From the NCBI GenBank assembly GCA_019415525.1, contig DXZA01000067.1:380204-444203 (forward strand): a stretch of DNA of 64,000 nt, written 5' to 3'. Below, piece after piece: positions 6,566 through 13,778 of this stretch. Below the pieces are notes generated by a model. The model did not search any database and had not been told where the DNA came from. It worked only from the letters and a program-made list of their open reading frames with translations. The first letter of the stretch is position 1. The number at the start of each line of letters is the position of its first letter. A program made the position numbers and the translations under genes. This DNA comes from Tyzzerella sp. (GTDB lineage Bacteria > Bacillota > Clostridia > Lachnospirales > Anaerotignaceae).

Positions 6566-8878
6566 ATGGAATATGATTATAAATCATTATCCATAGAGGA
6601 TAAAAAGAAACTATTAAACAACATACCAGCAGAGTTAAAACAGCATTCAAATTGGTGTATTTTTAAACTTGAACTGGATAAACAAACAAATAAAATTAAG
6701 AAAATACCTATAAACCCTAAAAGTTTAAAGGGAGCTGATAGTACAAACCCACAGTGCTGGAGTAACTTCAATATAGCATACAACCGTTTTTCGGCTGGCA
6801 AAGCTGACGGAATAGGCTTTATGTTCAGTAATTCCCCTTATGTGGGTGTAGACATTGACCATTGTATAAATGAAAATGGAATTATGTCAAAAGAGGCTCA
6901 AGAGATTGTAAACCGTTTAAACAGCTATACGGAGTACAGTCCCAGCGGTACAGGTATACATATTATATGTAAAGTACAAGAAGGCTTTACCATAGAGGGT
7001 AATAAAAATACCTCTAAAGGTATAGAAATATATACTCATTCAAGATACTTTACTATGACCGGAAACACTTTAGGAATAAATACAGATATTAGAGAGTGTA
7101 CAAAGGATTTACTAAAAGTACATAATGACTTTATTCCAAAAAAGAAAAAAAGCCAAAATAAAAAGGATACAGTCAAAGACCGTACCCAAAGAACAGTAGA
7201 ATTAAGCGACCAAGAGCTTTTAAACAAAGCCTTTGCGAGCAAGAACGGGGCAGAGATTAAAGCCCTCTACTGTGGTAATTATAACACTTTAAAGTATAAA
7301 AGTCAAAGTGAAGCAGATATGGCTTTATGTAATTATTTAGCTTTTTGGACTAATAAAAACCCTGAACAAATGGACAGAATTTTTCGTTCAAGTTCATTAT
7401 ATAGACCTAAGTGGGATAGCAAAAGAGGTGCATCAACTTTAGGACTACTAACGATTAATGAAGCCATAAACTCTTGTGTAGAAGGCTATGACCCAGTAAG
7501 GTACAGAGCTATAAAAGACTTTGAGGACTTAATCGGAGATGATGAAAACCCACAGGGTAACTCTTACTTTATGAGACACCGCAACGGTAAAATCATTCTT
7601 GATGATATAAGCCTTGAAGATATAGCTAAATACCTTGTAGAAAAATACAATATAAAACTAATAGATGATACATTACATTTTTATGATAATGGACTTTATA
7701 AGCCTATAATCGGAGGAATATTTGATAGTATAGCTTTAAAAGAGTTGCATAACTCAAAAAGCAATTATCGTAAAGAGCTTTTACCTTATGTGAGAGTTGG
7801 AGCTGATGAAGCAAAACCAAGTCCCTCAAACCTTATACTATTTAAAAATGGTGTACTTGATATAAATACTATGGAGCTTAATTCAATTTCAGAAAAGTAT
7901 ATATTTTTAAACCGTATACCCCATAATTACAATAGTAACCCCACAGTTAATAAAATGTTGGATAACTTCATATCCTCTTTTGTCTGTTATGATGATGAAG
8001 CTATAACCCTTTTATGGCAAGTTATAGGATATTGCTTATATAGAGGAAATCCTCTACAAGAGTTTATTTTAATACAAGGTGAAGGTGGAAATGGTAAAAG
8101 TACTTTTCTTCAATTCCTAGCTTATATAATTGGTGAAGATAACACCTCTTATTTATCATTAGATGATTTGACAAATAAATATATGTTATCAGATATAAAA
8201 AATAAGTTGCTCAACATAGGTGATGACATAAACAGCACATACAAAGAGCAGGAAGACACCTTAAAGAAAATAGTTTCAGGAGAAACAATAAGAGCTGATA
8301 TGAAATATAAAGACCCAGTATCTATTAAGTATTATGGTAAAACTATTTTTAGTGCTAATAGTATTCCAAGATTTAACGATAAATCAAATGGACTTAAACG
8401 CAGAATGAACATATTACCATTCTTAAATGACTTCACTAAAAATGGTGAAAGGGACTTTAATATTTTATATAAACTTAGAAATGAAGATATAGCGGAGTAT
8501 TGTATATATAAAGCAATACAACACTTAAAGGATTTATTAACCACAGGTGCTTTCACTAAGCCAGCAAGCGTAATATCAGCTAATGAAGAATACGCTAAAC
8601 GAAACAATCCTATAATTGAGTTTTTAGAGGACTTCAAAAACGGAGATATTAAAAGCGATTTTGATACATCTACTGGTACAGATATAACAGCTATACCTGC
8701 ACAAAAGGTATTTGAAACCTATAAAAATTGGTGCTTTATTACCAACTACAAGCCTTTAGGGCGTAATGAGTTTTATCGTTTAGTATGTAATGAAGGTTTT
8801 GAAAAGGTGAGAAAAAGAGACGGGGCAAAACTCATATGGGCATTTCAACCTTTCGAAAAGTTCCCACAGTGGTGGTAA
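6566..8878 (+). CDS. Primase-helicase replication protein (AEP primase + D5/P4-type SF3 helicase)
   Basis: About 770 residues. The N-terminal part is an archaeo-eukaryotic-type primase/polymerase related to that of phage NrS-1, with catalytic DID near residues 96-98 (VGVDIDH) and the SxGxGxH motif at 127-132 (SGTGIH). A helical linker follows (about 200-310). The C-terminal half is a D5/P4-type superfamily 3 helicase: Walker A GEGGNGKS (505-512), Walker B-like NIGDDIN (D553, D554) and sensor FSANSIPRF (about 595-603). The first in-frame ATG (6536) is less likely than 6566, which has aaggaggtg 9 bases upstream. It should start and drive element replication at an origin that is probably the repeat region just downstream. 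All motifs look intact. Confidence 0.93.
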   Translation: MEYDYKSLSIEDKKKLLNNIPAELKQHSNWCIFKLELDKQTNKIKKIPINPKSLKGADSTNPQCWSNFNIAYNRFSAGKADGIGFMFSNSPYVGVDIDHCINENGIMSKEAQEIVNRLNSYTEYSPSGTGIHIICKVQEGFTIEGNKNTSKGIEIYTHSRYFTMTGNTLGINTDIRECTKDLLKVHNDFIPKKKKSQNKKDTVKDRTQRTVELSDQELLNKAFASKNGAEIKALYCGNYNTLKYKSQSEADMALCNYLAFWTNKNPEQMDRIFRSSSLYRPKWDSKRGASTLGLLTINEAINSCVEGYDPVRYRAIKDFEDLIGDDENPQGNSYFMRHRNGKIILDDISLEDIAKYLVEKYNIKLIDDTLHFYDNGLYKPIIGGIFDSIALKELHNSKSNYRKELLPYVRVGADEAKPSPSNLILFKNGVLDINTMELNSISEKYIFLNRIPHNYNSNPTVNKMLDNFISSFVCYDDEAITLLWQVIGYCLYRGNPLQEFILIQGEGGNGKSTFLQFLAYIIGEDNTSYLSLDDLTNKYMLSDIKNKLLNIGDDINSTYKEQEDTLKKIVSGETIRADMKYKDPVSIKYYGKTIFSANSIPRFNDKSNGLKRRMNILPFLNDFTKNGERDFNILYKLRNEDIAEYCIYKAIQHLKDLLTTGAFTKPASVISANEEYAKRNNPIIEFLEDFKNGDIKSDFDTSTGTDITAIPAQKVFETYKNWCFITNYKPLGRNEFYRLVCNEGFEKVRKRDGAKLIWAFQPFEKFPQWW

Positions 8879-8884
8879 AATATA

Positions 8885-9167
8885 TGTTCCAAAAAAAATT
8901 GGGACACGTTCCATTTTATGAATTTAAGTTTTTATTATAAAATCAAGGCTTGTTCCAATGTTCCATATGTTCCAATTTATAATAAAAAATATATTATATA
9001 GGCATATAGAAGATATATAGCATATAGAGTATATAACAATATATACGAAATATAAAAGGTTTAAAAAAAATTGGAACATTGGTTTTTTTGGGATAAACAC
9101 CCTCTAAAGCCTTTAAAATCAAGGTTTTTAGTGTGTTCCTGTTTTGGAAAGCGACCCAAAATGTTCC
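8885..9167. other. Candidate replication origin with TGTTCC iterons
   Basis: In the gap after the primase-helicase gene (8879-9285), TGTTCC occurs directly at 8885, 8951, 8959, 8968, 9134 and 9162, and inverted at 9073, with a CGTTCC variant at 8907. Several extend to TGTTCCAA. Copies at 8951, 8959 and 8968 are 8-9 bases apart. Between the two groups, 8990-9060 is a very AT-rich block that could unwind. Iterons plus an AT-rich block beside the initiator gene is the layout of satellite and phage origins. Function is inferred. Confidence 0.6.
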
Positions 9168-9227
9168 TGTTTTTTAGACCATAATTAAATGAAAATTTAT
9201 AGATATGAAGAATTTAAGAGCCATACC

Positions 9228-9284
9228 CCTCTACTGTGGTTATTTTATTGCAGTAGAGGTAAAAGAATAAAGGAGATATACATA
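9228..9284 (+). repeat. Duplicated leader, copy 1 (hairpin + ribosome site)
   Basis: CCTCTACTG (9228-9236) and CAGTAGAGG (9251-9259) form a perfect 9-base hairpin, followed by a spacer and aaggagatatacata before the 32-residue gene. About 55 bases here match the leader of the next gene (9398-9458), including the ribosome site. Confidence 0.65.
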
Positions 9285-9285
9285 A

Positions 9286-9384
9286 ATGAAAGATAAACTT
9301 ATAAATGTTATTAATAATATAGATGATGAAAAGTTATTGAGGAAATTATATCTATTCACTTTAACAATAAGCCAGAACAAGTAA
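9286..9384 (+). CDS. Very small element protein, 32 residues, unknown
   Basis: The gene starts at ATG 9286, with aaggagatatacata directly upstream, and ends at TAA 9384. It encodes 32 residues, MKDKLINVINNIDDEKLLRK then LYLFTLTISQNK, a single amphipathic helix-rich segment. I do not recognise a family. The ribosome site is strong and the whole leader is duplicated in front of the next gene, which supports translation. It could also be a leader peptide. Confidence 0.5.
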   Translation: MKDKLINVINNIDDEKLLRKLYLFTLTISQNK

Positions 9385-9397
9385 TAAAAGTATAAAA

Positions 9398-9458
9398 CTA
9401 CTACGGTTATTTTTATTTGCAGTAGAAGTAAAAAGAATAAAAGGAGATATACATAATT
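9398..9458 (+). repeat. Duplicated leader, copy 2
   Basis: This stretch (ctactacggttattttt, then gcagtag and aaaggagatatacataa) repeats the leader at 9228-9284 with a few changes. The hairpin here is weaker, with 6 of 7 pairs. Two genes sharing a leader suggests a shared control, or duplication of a small gene unit followed by divergence of the coding part. Confidence 0.6.
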
Positions 9459-9689
9459 ATGAAAATGATTGAAACTACTAACCAAATTGACTTAATATCA
9501 ATGGCTATTGAAAAATGCAAAACTTGCCTTAATAGTGGTTTATACCTCTTTCCAAGAGATTTAAAGTCTAATGATACTGACACAGAGGTATTACTCAATA
9601 TTGCTTTAGACTATTTAGAGGATATAGAGAAAAATTTTAATGCTCTATCTGATACAATAATTAGTACCTTAAAAATTACTAAGAGATAA
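9459..9689 (+). CDS. Element protein, 76 residues, unknown
   Basis: The 76-residue protein is helical, starting MKMIETTNQIDLISMAIEKC and ending with a probable coiled helix (LLNIALDYLEDIEKNFNALSDTIISTLKITKR). Two cysteines lie near residues 19 and 22 (KCKTC). I do not recognise the family. The ribosome site aaaaggagatatacat is strong and the leader is a copy of that before the preceding 32-residue gene. It lies in the accessory part of the element after the candidate origin. Confidence 0.6.
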   Translation: MKMIETTNQIDLISMAIEKCKTCLNSGLYLFPRDLKSNDTDTEVLLNIALDYLEDIEKNFNALSDTIISTLKITKR

Positions 9690-9738
9690 AACCGCTGATG
9701 AGCTGTTTAAACATAGGAGCAAATAACCACAGGTGGGG

Positions 9739-10030
9739 GTGACAAATACGGGTAGTGGGTGAACGATTTATTCACCCTCTATAATATTGCATTAGCATTA
9801 ATAATGGTGTAATGTCAAATGCGTGCTTAAAAGCACTTGTGACTTTGTCCGTTTTAAACAGATAAAGTTGGGGTGTCAAATGTGTACCCCATTAAATTAT
9901 AGAAAAATCAAAATTTCAAATTTTATTGGAGCAGTTCTTCTAAGAGAACTCTTACCCCCTCCCTCCCCCTTACCCCTCGGTAATATATACAACTGTGGTA
10001 GCTGGAGAGAGGTGTAACAAATAGCGGTTA
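9739..10030. repeat. Family of short palindromes, right cluster
   Basis: The gene-free stretch 9690-10125 has copies related to the left cluster: GTGACAAATA at 9739-9748, GGGTGAA-CGATTTA-TTCACCC at 9757-9777 (perfect), GGGGTGTC-AAATG-TGTACCCC at 9870-9890 (paired if G-U pairs are allowed, so better as RNA), a tgtcaaatgcgtg variant at 9813-9825, and GTAAC-AAATA-gcgGTTA at 10014-10030. The AAAT centre is shared. Otherwise this stretch holds no supported gene. Confidence 0.6.
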
Positions 10031-10125
10031 TAGAGAATAGTATAATAATATTACATATATACACACCCCCCTATATGATAAACCTATTAACCCTAAGCAA
10101 TAATAATATATAGGAGATATAGAGA

Positions 10126-10446
10126 ATGAAAAGAAGTAAAAGAAAGAAAATAACAAGAGGATTATATAACAATTTATCAGACTTTGGACAGCTTGGAGCT
10201 AATCTTAATTTAATGGAGCTAATAGCAATATATAAAATAAAAGATGAAGAATACAATCAGAACTTTGCTATACCTCTTGATGTTGATATAAAACCAAAAG
10301 AAATAATGGAAATGATTATAAGTAAACTAAAAGATATTTATGGTGATGATGTTAAACTATCAGCCATATTTGCTTTATTTCCTCATAGTAAACAAGTAAT
10401 GCCGATTTGCCTATCTGATGAATTTAAAAAAGAAATGGAAAAATAA
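10126..10446 (+). CDS. Element protein, 106 residues, unknown
   Basis: The gene starts at ATG 10126 after taggagatatagaga. It encodes 106 residues with a very basic start (MKRSKRKKITRG) and a mixed helical/strand body (KPKEIMEMIISKLKDIYGDDVKLSAIFALFPHSKQVMPICL). There is no signal peptide or membrane segment. I do not recognise a family. It is the last gene before the right end of the element. In satellites this area often holds genes that interfere with a helper phage, but nothing in the sequence shows this here. Confidence 0.65.
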   Translation: MKRSKRKKITRGLYNNLSDFGQLGANLNLMELIAIYKIKDEEYNQNFAIPLDVDIKPKEIMEMIISKLKDIYGDDVKLSAIFALFPHSKQVMPICLSDEFKKEMEK

Positions 10447-10465
10447 AATAATCTATAAAAACAAT

Positions 10466-10530
10466 AGCTGTAATATGGCTGAAACCTCAAAAAAACAAGG
10501 TAAATCGCCCATTACAGCTTATTTTATTTA
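10466..10530 (+). terminator. Hairpin after the last element gene
   Basis: AGCTGTAAT (10466-10474) pairs with ATTACAGCT (10511-10519) across a 36-base loop, and a T-rich stretch follows. It could be a terminator or the basal stem of a small RNA. The rest of the gap up to attR (10531-10787) shows nothing I can name. Confidence 0.45.
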
Positions 10531-10787
10531 TATTGATATTTCTTATATGTCGCCTTATGCTTACTATCTATATGCATTATTATGCCCTCTACCACTCTAA
10601 AACCTTATATTTAAAGGGTTTTCAGCTATATAGTTAAAATCTTTAATGCTAAATAATTCATAAGTATTTATACCAAAAATAACAATAAACCATATAAAAT
10701 AAGTCTACTTTAGTGCGTTATAGTAGTACAATGTCTAATTATAAAATACACCAATTCCACAGTAGAAAAACATCATTTTAAAGCTGG

Positions 10788-10808
10788 TTGGGGTATTTAT
10801 TGGGGTCA
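10788..10808. repeat. Arm-type integrase sites, right end
   Basis: TTGGGGT at 10788 and TTGGGGTCA at 10800 repeat exactly the 21-base pair found at 2632-2652, in the same orientation, about 15 bases from the attR block. They are likely arm-binding sites of the integrase. Confidence 0.75.
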
Positions 10809-10822
10809 AAATAGGATTTTGG

Positions 10823-10888
10823 ACAAAAAAATAACTCGTAAACGTTGAATTTACGAGCTTTGCAGTAACGGAGAAGGAGGGATTTGAA
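10823..10888. repeat. attR: junction within tRNA-Ser
   Basis: This copy of the att repeat includes the 3' part of the intact tRNA-Ser and its downstream hairpin. See attL at 2440-2504. Because the 41-base block restores the 3' end of the tRNA, the host gene remains complete after integration. Confidence 0.9.
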
Positions 10889-10956
10889 CCCTCGCGCCGC
10901 GCAAACGACCTATACCCTTAGCAGGGGCACCTCTTCAGCCACTTGAGTACTTCTCC
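10869..10956 (-). tRNA. tRNA-Ser(GCT)
   Basis: On the minus strand a class II tRNA of 88 bases can be folded. Acceptor arms are GGAGAAG/CTTCTCC, and the anticodon loop CTGCTAA gives anticodon GCT (serine AGC/AGT codons). It has a long variable arm and a T arm with GGTTCAAATCC. CCA is not encoded. It is the integration site of the element and lies just before serS in the same direction. Confidence 0.95.
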
Positions 10957-11052
10957 ATAAAGTACAGTGCTTACTGCAAGAAATATAATACCACAATATA
11001 TAACTCTTGTCAAATACTTTTTTTAACTTTTTTAAAAAAATTATAAAAATAT

Positions 11053-11091
11053 AAAAAAGAGTAGTCTTAAAAGACCACTCTTTTTTATATT
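11053..11091 (-). terminator. Terminator after serS
   Basis: The minus strand reads AAAAGAGTGGTCTT-TTAA-GACTACTCTTTTTT, a long imperfect hairpin with a T run directly after the serS stop. Confidence 0.85.
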
Positions 11092-11092
11092 T

Positions 11093-12367
11093 TTATTTTG
11101 TAATTCTTTCAAGTCCACCCATATATGGTCTTAAAACTTCTGGAATTATTACACTTCCGTCTGGCTGCTGGAAGTTTTCAAGTATAGCTGCTGTTGTACG
11201 TCCAACTGCAAGCCCAGAACCATTTAATGTATGAACATACTGTGCTTTATCTTTTACATTATCTTTAAATTTAATATTTGCACGTCTTGCCTGGAATGCT
11301 TCAAAATCACTACAGCTTGAAATTTCAACATATCTATTATAGCTTGGCATCCATACTTCAATGTCATATGTCATAGCTGAACTAAATCCTAAGTCACCGC
11401 CACAAAGTCTTACTACTCTATATGGAAGACCTAAAAGCTGTAATATTTCTTCTGCATCATTTGTAAGTTTTTCAAGTTCTGCATATGATTCTTCAGGTCT
11501 TGCAAATTTAACAAGCTCAACTTTATTAAACTGATGCTGACGGATAAGTCCTCTTGTATCTCTACCAGCAGAACCTGCTTCAGCTCTGAAACAAGCTGTA
11601 TATGCACAATGTTTGATTGTAAGGTCTGCACCGTTTAAAATCATATCTGAATACATATTTGTTACAGGTACTTCTGCTGTTGGTACAAGGAAGTAATCTG
11701 TATTAGCAACTTTAAATGCATCTTCTTCGAATTTTGGAAGCTGACCTGTACCTGTCATTGATTTTCTATTTACCATAAATGGAGGAAGTATTTCTGTATA
11801 TCCATGTTTATCAACATGTGTATCAAGCATAAAGTTCATTATGGCACGTTCAAGTCTTGCACCAAGACCTCTATATACAGTAAATCTTGCACCTGTTATT
11901 TTTGCTGCTGTTGCAGGGTCAAGTATTCCAAGTTCATCGCCTAAATCCCAATGTGGTTTTGGTTCAAAATCAAATTTTGTTGGTTCGCCCCATTTTCTCA
12001 TTTCCTGATTTTCTGTATCATCAGCTCCATCTGGAACAAGTGCATTTGGTGTATTTGGTATTGTGTACATAAAAGCTGTAAGAGCTTCATCAACTTCTGC
12101 AACCTGTGCATCAAGTTCTTTTATTTTTGTAGAAAGCTCTTTCATTTCAGCCATAAGAGCTGTTGTATCTTTACCTTCTTTTTTAAGTTTTGGAATTTCT
12201 TTTGAATCTGCATTCTGTTTACTTTTAAGTTCTTCAACCTTACCTATAAGTTCACGTCTTTTTGCATCAAGGTCTTTAAACTGCTCAAGATGATAATCTT
12301 TATGTCTTTTATCAAGTGCAGCTTTTACAGCATCAAAATTATTTCTTAAATCCTTTACATCTAACAT
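11093..12367 (-). CDS. serS: Seryl-tRNA synthetase
   Basis: SerRS charges tRNA-Ser with serine in the cytosol. The 424-residue protein has the N-terminal long coiled-coil arm (about residues 28-100, rich in K/E/L) that grips the long variable arm of tRNA-Ser. The class II catalytic core follows, with motif 2 (CFRAEAGSAGRDTRGLIRQHQF) and motif 3 (NGSGLAVGRTTAAILENFQ). Length is typical. It stands alone between a T-box leader and a terminator, with a tRNA-Ser gene downstream. Regulation by uncharged tRNA-Ser is expected from the leader. Confidence 0.97.
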   Translation of the reverse strand: MLDVKDLRNNFDAVKAALDKRHKDYHLEQFKDLDAKRRELIGKVEELKSKQNADSKEIPKLKKEGKDTTALMAEMKELSTKIKELDAQVAEVDEALTAFMYTIPNTPNALVPDGADDTENQEMRKWGEPTKFDFEPKPHWDLGDELGILDPATAAKITGARFTVYRGLGARLERAIMNFMLDTHVDKHGYTEILPPFMVNRKSMTGTGQLPKFEEDAFKVANTDYFLVPTAEVPVTNMYSDMILNGADLTIKHCAYTACFRAEAGSAGRDTRGLIRQHQFNKVELVKFARPEESYAELEKLTNDAEEILQLLGLPYRVVRLCGGDLGFSSAMTYDIEVWMPSYNRYVEISSCSDFEAFQARRANIKFKDNVKDKAQYVHTLNGSGLAVGRTTAAILENFQQPDGSVIIPEVLRPYMGGLERITK

Positions 12368-12420
12368 TTATGATTCCTCCTAAAATATTTTCATTTATTA
12401 TATAAAAATTTTAAAAAAAT

Positions 12421-12690
12421 AAAAAAATCTCGTCCCTAAAAAAAGGGACGAGATGATATTTTCCCGTGTTGCCACCCAAATTGTTTTATTTATAAAAATA
12501 AAACCACTCTTAAAAGCTATAAAGGGCTTTACCCTTTCGGTTTAATCGCCGACTGCTGTGAAAGTGGAACATTTCTTTTCCTCACCGGTTCACACCAACC
12601 ACCGGCTCTCTTAAGAGTAATTATGAAACTTAGCTTTCATTAACGCCATTTTATCAATATAATAATGATTTATTCCTTACTGTCAAAAGT
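12421..12690 (-). promoter_or_regulatory. T-box riboswitch of serS
   Basis: Upstream of serS the minus strand shows the T-box core TGGGTGGCAACACGGG (12478-12463). It is followed by a terminator with arms ATCTCGTCCCT/AGGGACGAGAT and a T run (12454-12421). An early AGTA motif (near 12680) and the GGTGGTTGGTGTGAACC segment match Stem I elements. TCC followed by A at 12568-12566 is a candidate serine specifier codon. Binding of uncharged tRNA-Ser would favour the antiterminator and so serS transcription. Confidence 0.92.
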
Positions 12691-12756
12691 TATTATATCA
12701 CATAAAAAAAATTTTTCAAGTAAAAAATAAATTAAAAAAATATGTATATAAAAAAT

Positions 12757-12903
12757 AAAAGGGGTAATAATTATTATTGTACCAAGTTGGAAACCACATT
12801 CCAATAAAAGTACCAGCGATATACCCCCTTTATTTATCCGTCCGGTTTTTCCCCCGATTTCCGGACAAAAAAATACTGTAATTTTAAAATTACAGTATTT
12901 TTA
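12757..12903 (+). ncRNA. Candidate small structured RNA (unassigned)
   Basis: Nested pairings lie in the gap between the serS leader and the DUF4446 gene: AAAGGGGTA (from 12758) with TACCCCCTTT (12822-12831), TTGGAA (12787-12792) with TTCCAA (12799-12804), and GTCCGG (12840-12845) with CCGGAC (12861-12866). The loop of the last hairpin holds CCCCC, which could compete for the GGGG at 12761. A terminator follows at 12867-12902. The plus strand is preferred because it ends in that terminator, but no good promoter is seen. I match it to no known class. Confidence 0.45.
12867..12902. terminator. Bidirectional terminator
   Basis: AATACTGTAATTT/AAATTACAGTATT with A and T runs on both sides. It ends the parA-parB-DUF4446 operon on the minus strand and could end the candidate small RNA on the plus strand. 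Confidence 0.85.
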
Positions 12904-12909
12904 AATTTA

Positions 12910-13761
12910 TTATTTATTTGATTTATCAATATCCTCATTAAATACATCAAATGCACTAAAATCATGAAATTCATCTATTTCTTGTGTTTTTTCATTTGAT
13001 AATGTATTTGTGTTTTCTTCTTTTAATAGTTCAGATTTTTTTTCCTCAACTGCTTCATCTATATTTTCATTTGTTTCCGGCTTATGACCAAATATAGACT
13101 GGGCAATATCATTTATGTCAAAACCACCTTGTGGTTTTGACATTTCTTCTTTATTTTCTTCTTCTATTTCTTCTTTATATTTTATTTTACTATTAGCTTT
13201 ATATTTTTTAACAGGTTTTATTACTTTCATTATCTTTTTAGTTTCATCAGATTTATATGCATTTTCTTTTGCTTTTTCAAGAGCTTGAAGTTCTTCATCT
13301 GTAAGAACATAAGGGCTTACTCCTCTTTCAACAGGCTTTGCATATGTAAATGTACCGTTTCTACCATGAATACCATTTAATACAACACCATTATCATTTG
13401 CATCAAGAAGTGCAACTGCATAACAAAGATTTCCACCCATTTCATCAAAAGGATTATATCTTATAACACCTATTTTCTGTGTACAATACTTCATTCCGTT
13501 GTCTATTTCTTGTATCATTGTAAGAATTCGTCCATATGTTTCATTTGATTTTTTTACATTTTCATTATACTCATATAACATAGTTTCAAGATTTTCAGAA
13601 TGTTTTTCTTCTCCACCTGTAAATTTTTCATATCTTTTCTTAAGTCTTGAAAGCTTTACTGAAAGTACAATAAAAAAAATTAAAATAACTAAAATTATAA
13701 TAGCCATTGGAAGTATTATATATGCCACATTATTACTGACTATTTCCAAAAACATTTGCAT
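12910..13761 (-). CDS. DUF4446 family membrane protein
   Basis: The 283-residue protein begins with one transmembrane helix (about residues 13-36, AYIILPMAIIILVILIFFIVLSV). A basic helix and a DUF4446-like domain follow (about 60-150, with IGVIRYNPFDEMGGNLCYAVALLD and GVVLNGIHGRNGTFTYAKPVERG). The C-terminal 130 residues are charged, low-complexity and probably disordered. DUF4446 genes commonly sit next to parB in Clostridia and Bacilli. It starts 17 bases after the parB stop, so it is cotranscribed. Its job is not known; association with chromosome segregation is only suggested by context. Confidence 0.85.
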   Translation of the reverse strand: MQMFLEIVSNNVAYIILPMAIIILVILIFFIVLSVKLSRLKKRYEKFTGGEEKHSENLETMLYEYNENVKKSNETYGRILTMIQEIDNGMKYCTQKIGVIRYNPFDEMGGNLCYAVALLDANDNGVVLNGIHGRNGTFTYAKPVERGVSPYVLTDEELQALEKAKENAYKSDETKKIMKVIKPVKKYKANSKIKYKEEIEEENKEEMSKPQGGFDINDIAQSIFGHKPETNENIDEAVEEKKSELLKEENTNTLSNEKTQEIDEFHDFSAFDVFNEDIDKSNK

Positions 13762-13778
13762 TAATTACTACACCTCAT

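Larger units (their letters stand above)
2464..10888. mobile_element. Integrated element (phage-satellite/minimal integrative type) in tRNA-Ser(GCT)
   Basis: The element is bounded by a 41-base direct repeat (2464-2504 and 10848-10888) that is the 3' end of tRNA-Ser plus its terminator arm. A further 20-base match lies just outside each block (2440-2459 and 10823-10842). Order inside: toxin-antitoxin, tyrosine integrase, repeat-rich spacer, CI-like repressor, Cro-like protein, 58-residue protein, excisionase-like HTH, primase-helicase, iteron region, small genes. No structural, terminase, relaxase or lysis gene is visible. The plan int - divergent regulator - xis - pri/rep - origin is that of phage-inducible islands and P4-like satellites, but mobilisation by a phage is inference. 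Confidence 0.85.

Noticed and set aside
9823..10017. 64-residue open frame in the element's right gap
   Set aside because: It has no ribosome site, odd composition with a proline run, and overlaps the palindrome family. I treat the stretch as noncoding.
10418..10600. 60-residue open frame overlapping the end of the 106-residue gene
   Set aside because: It overlaps a supported gene and a hairpin and has no ribosome site of its own.
12421..12690. argS or other upstream leaders as further T-boxes
   Set aside because: Only the serS leader shows the GGGTGGCAAC-type core; the hairpin before argS lacks it.
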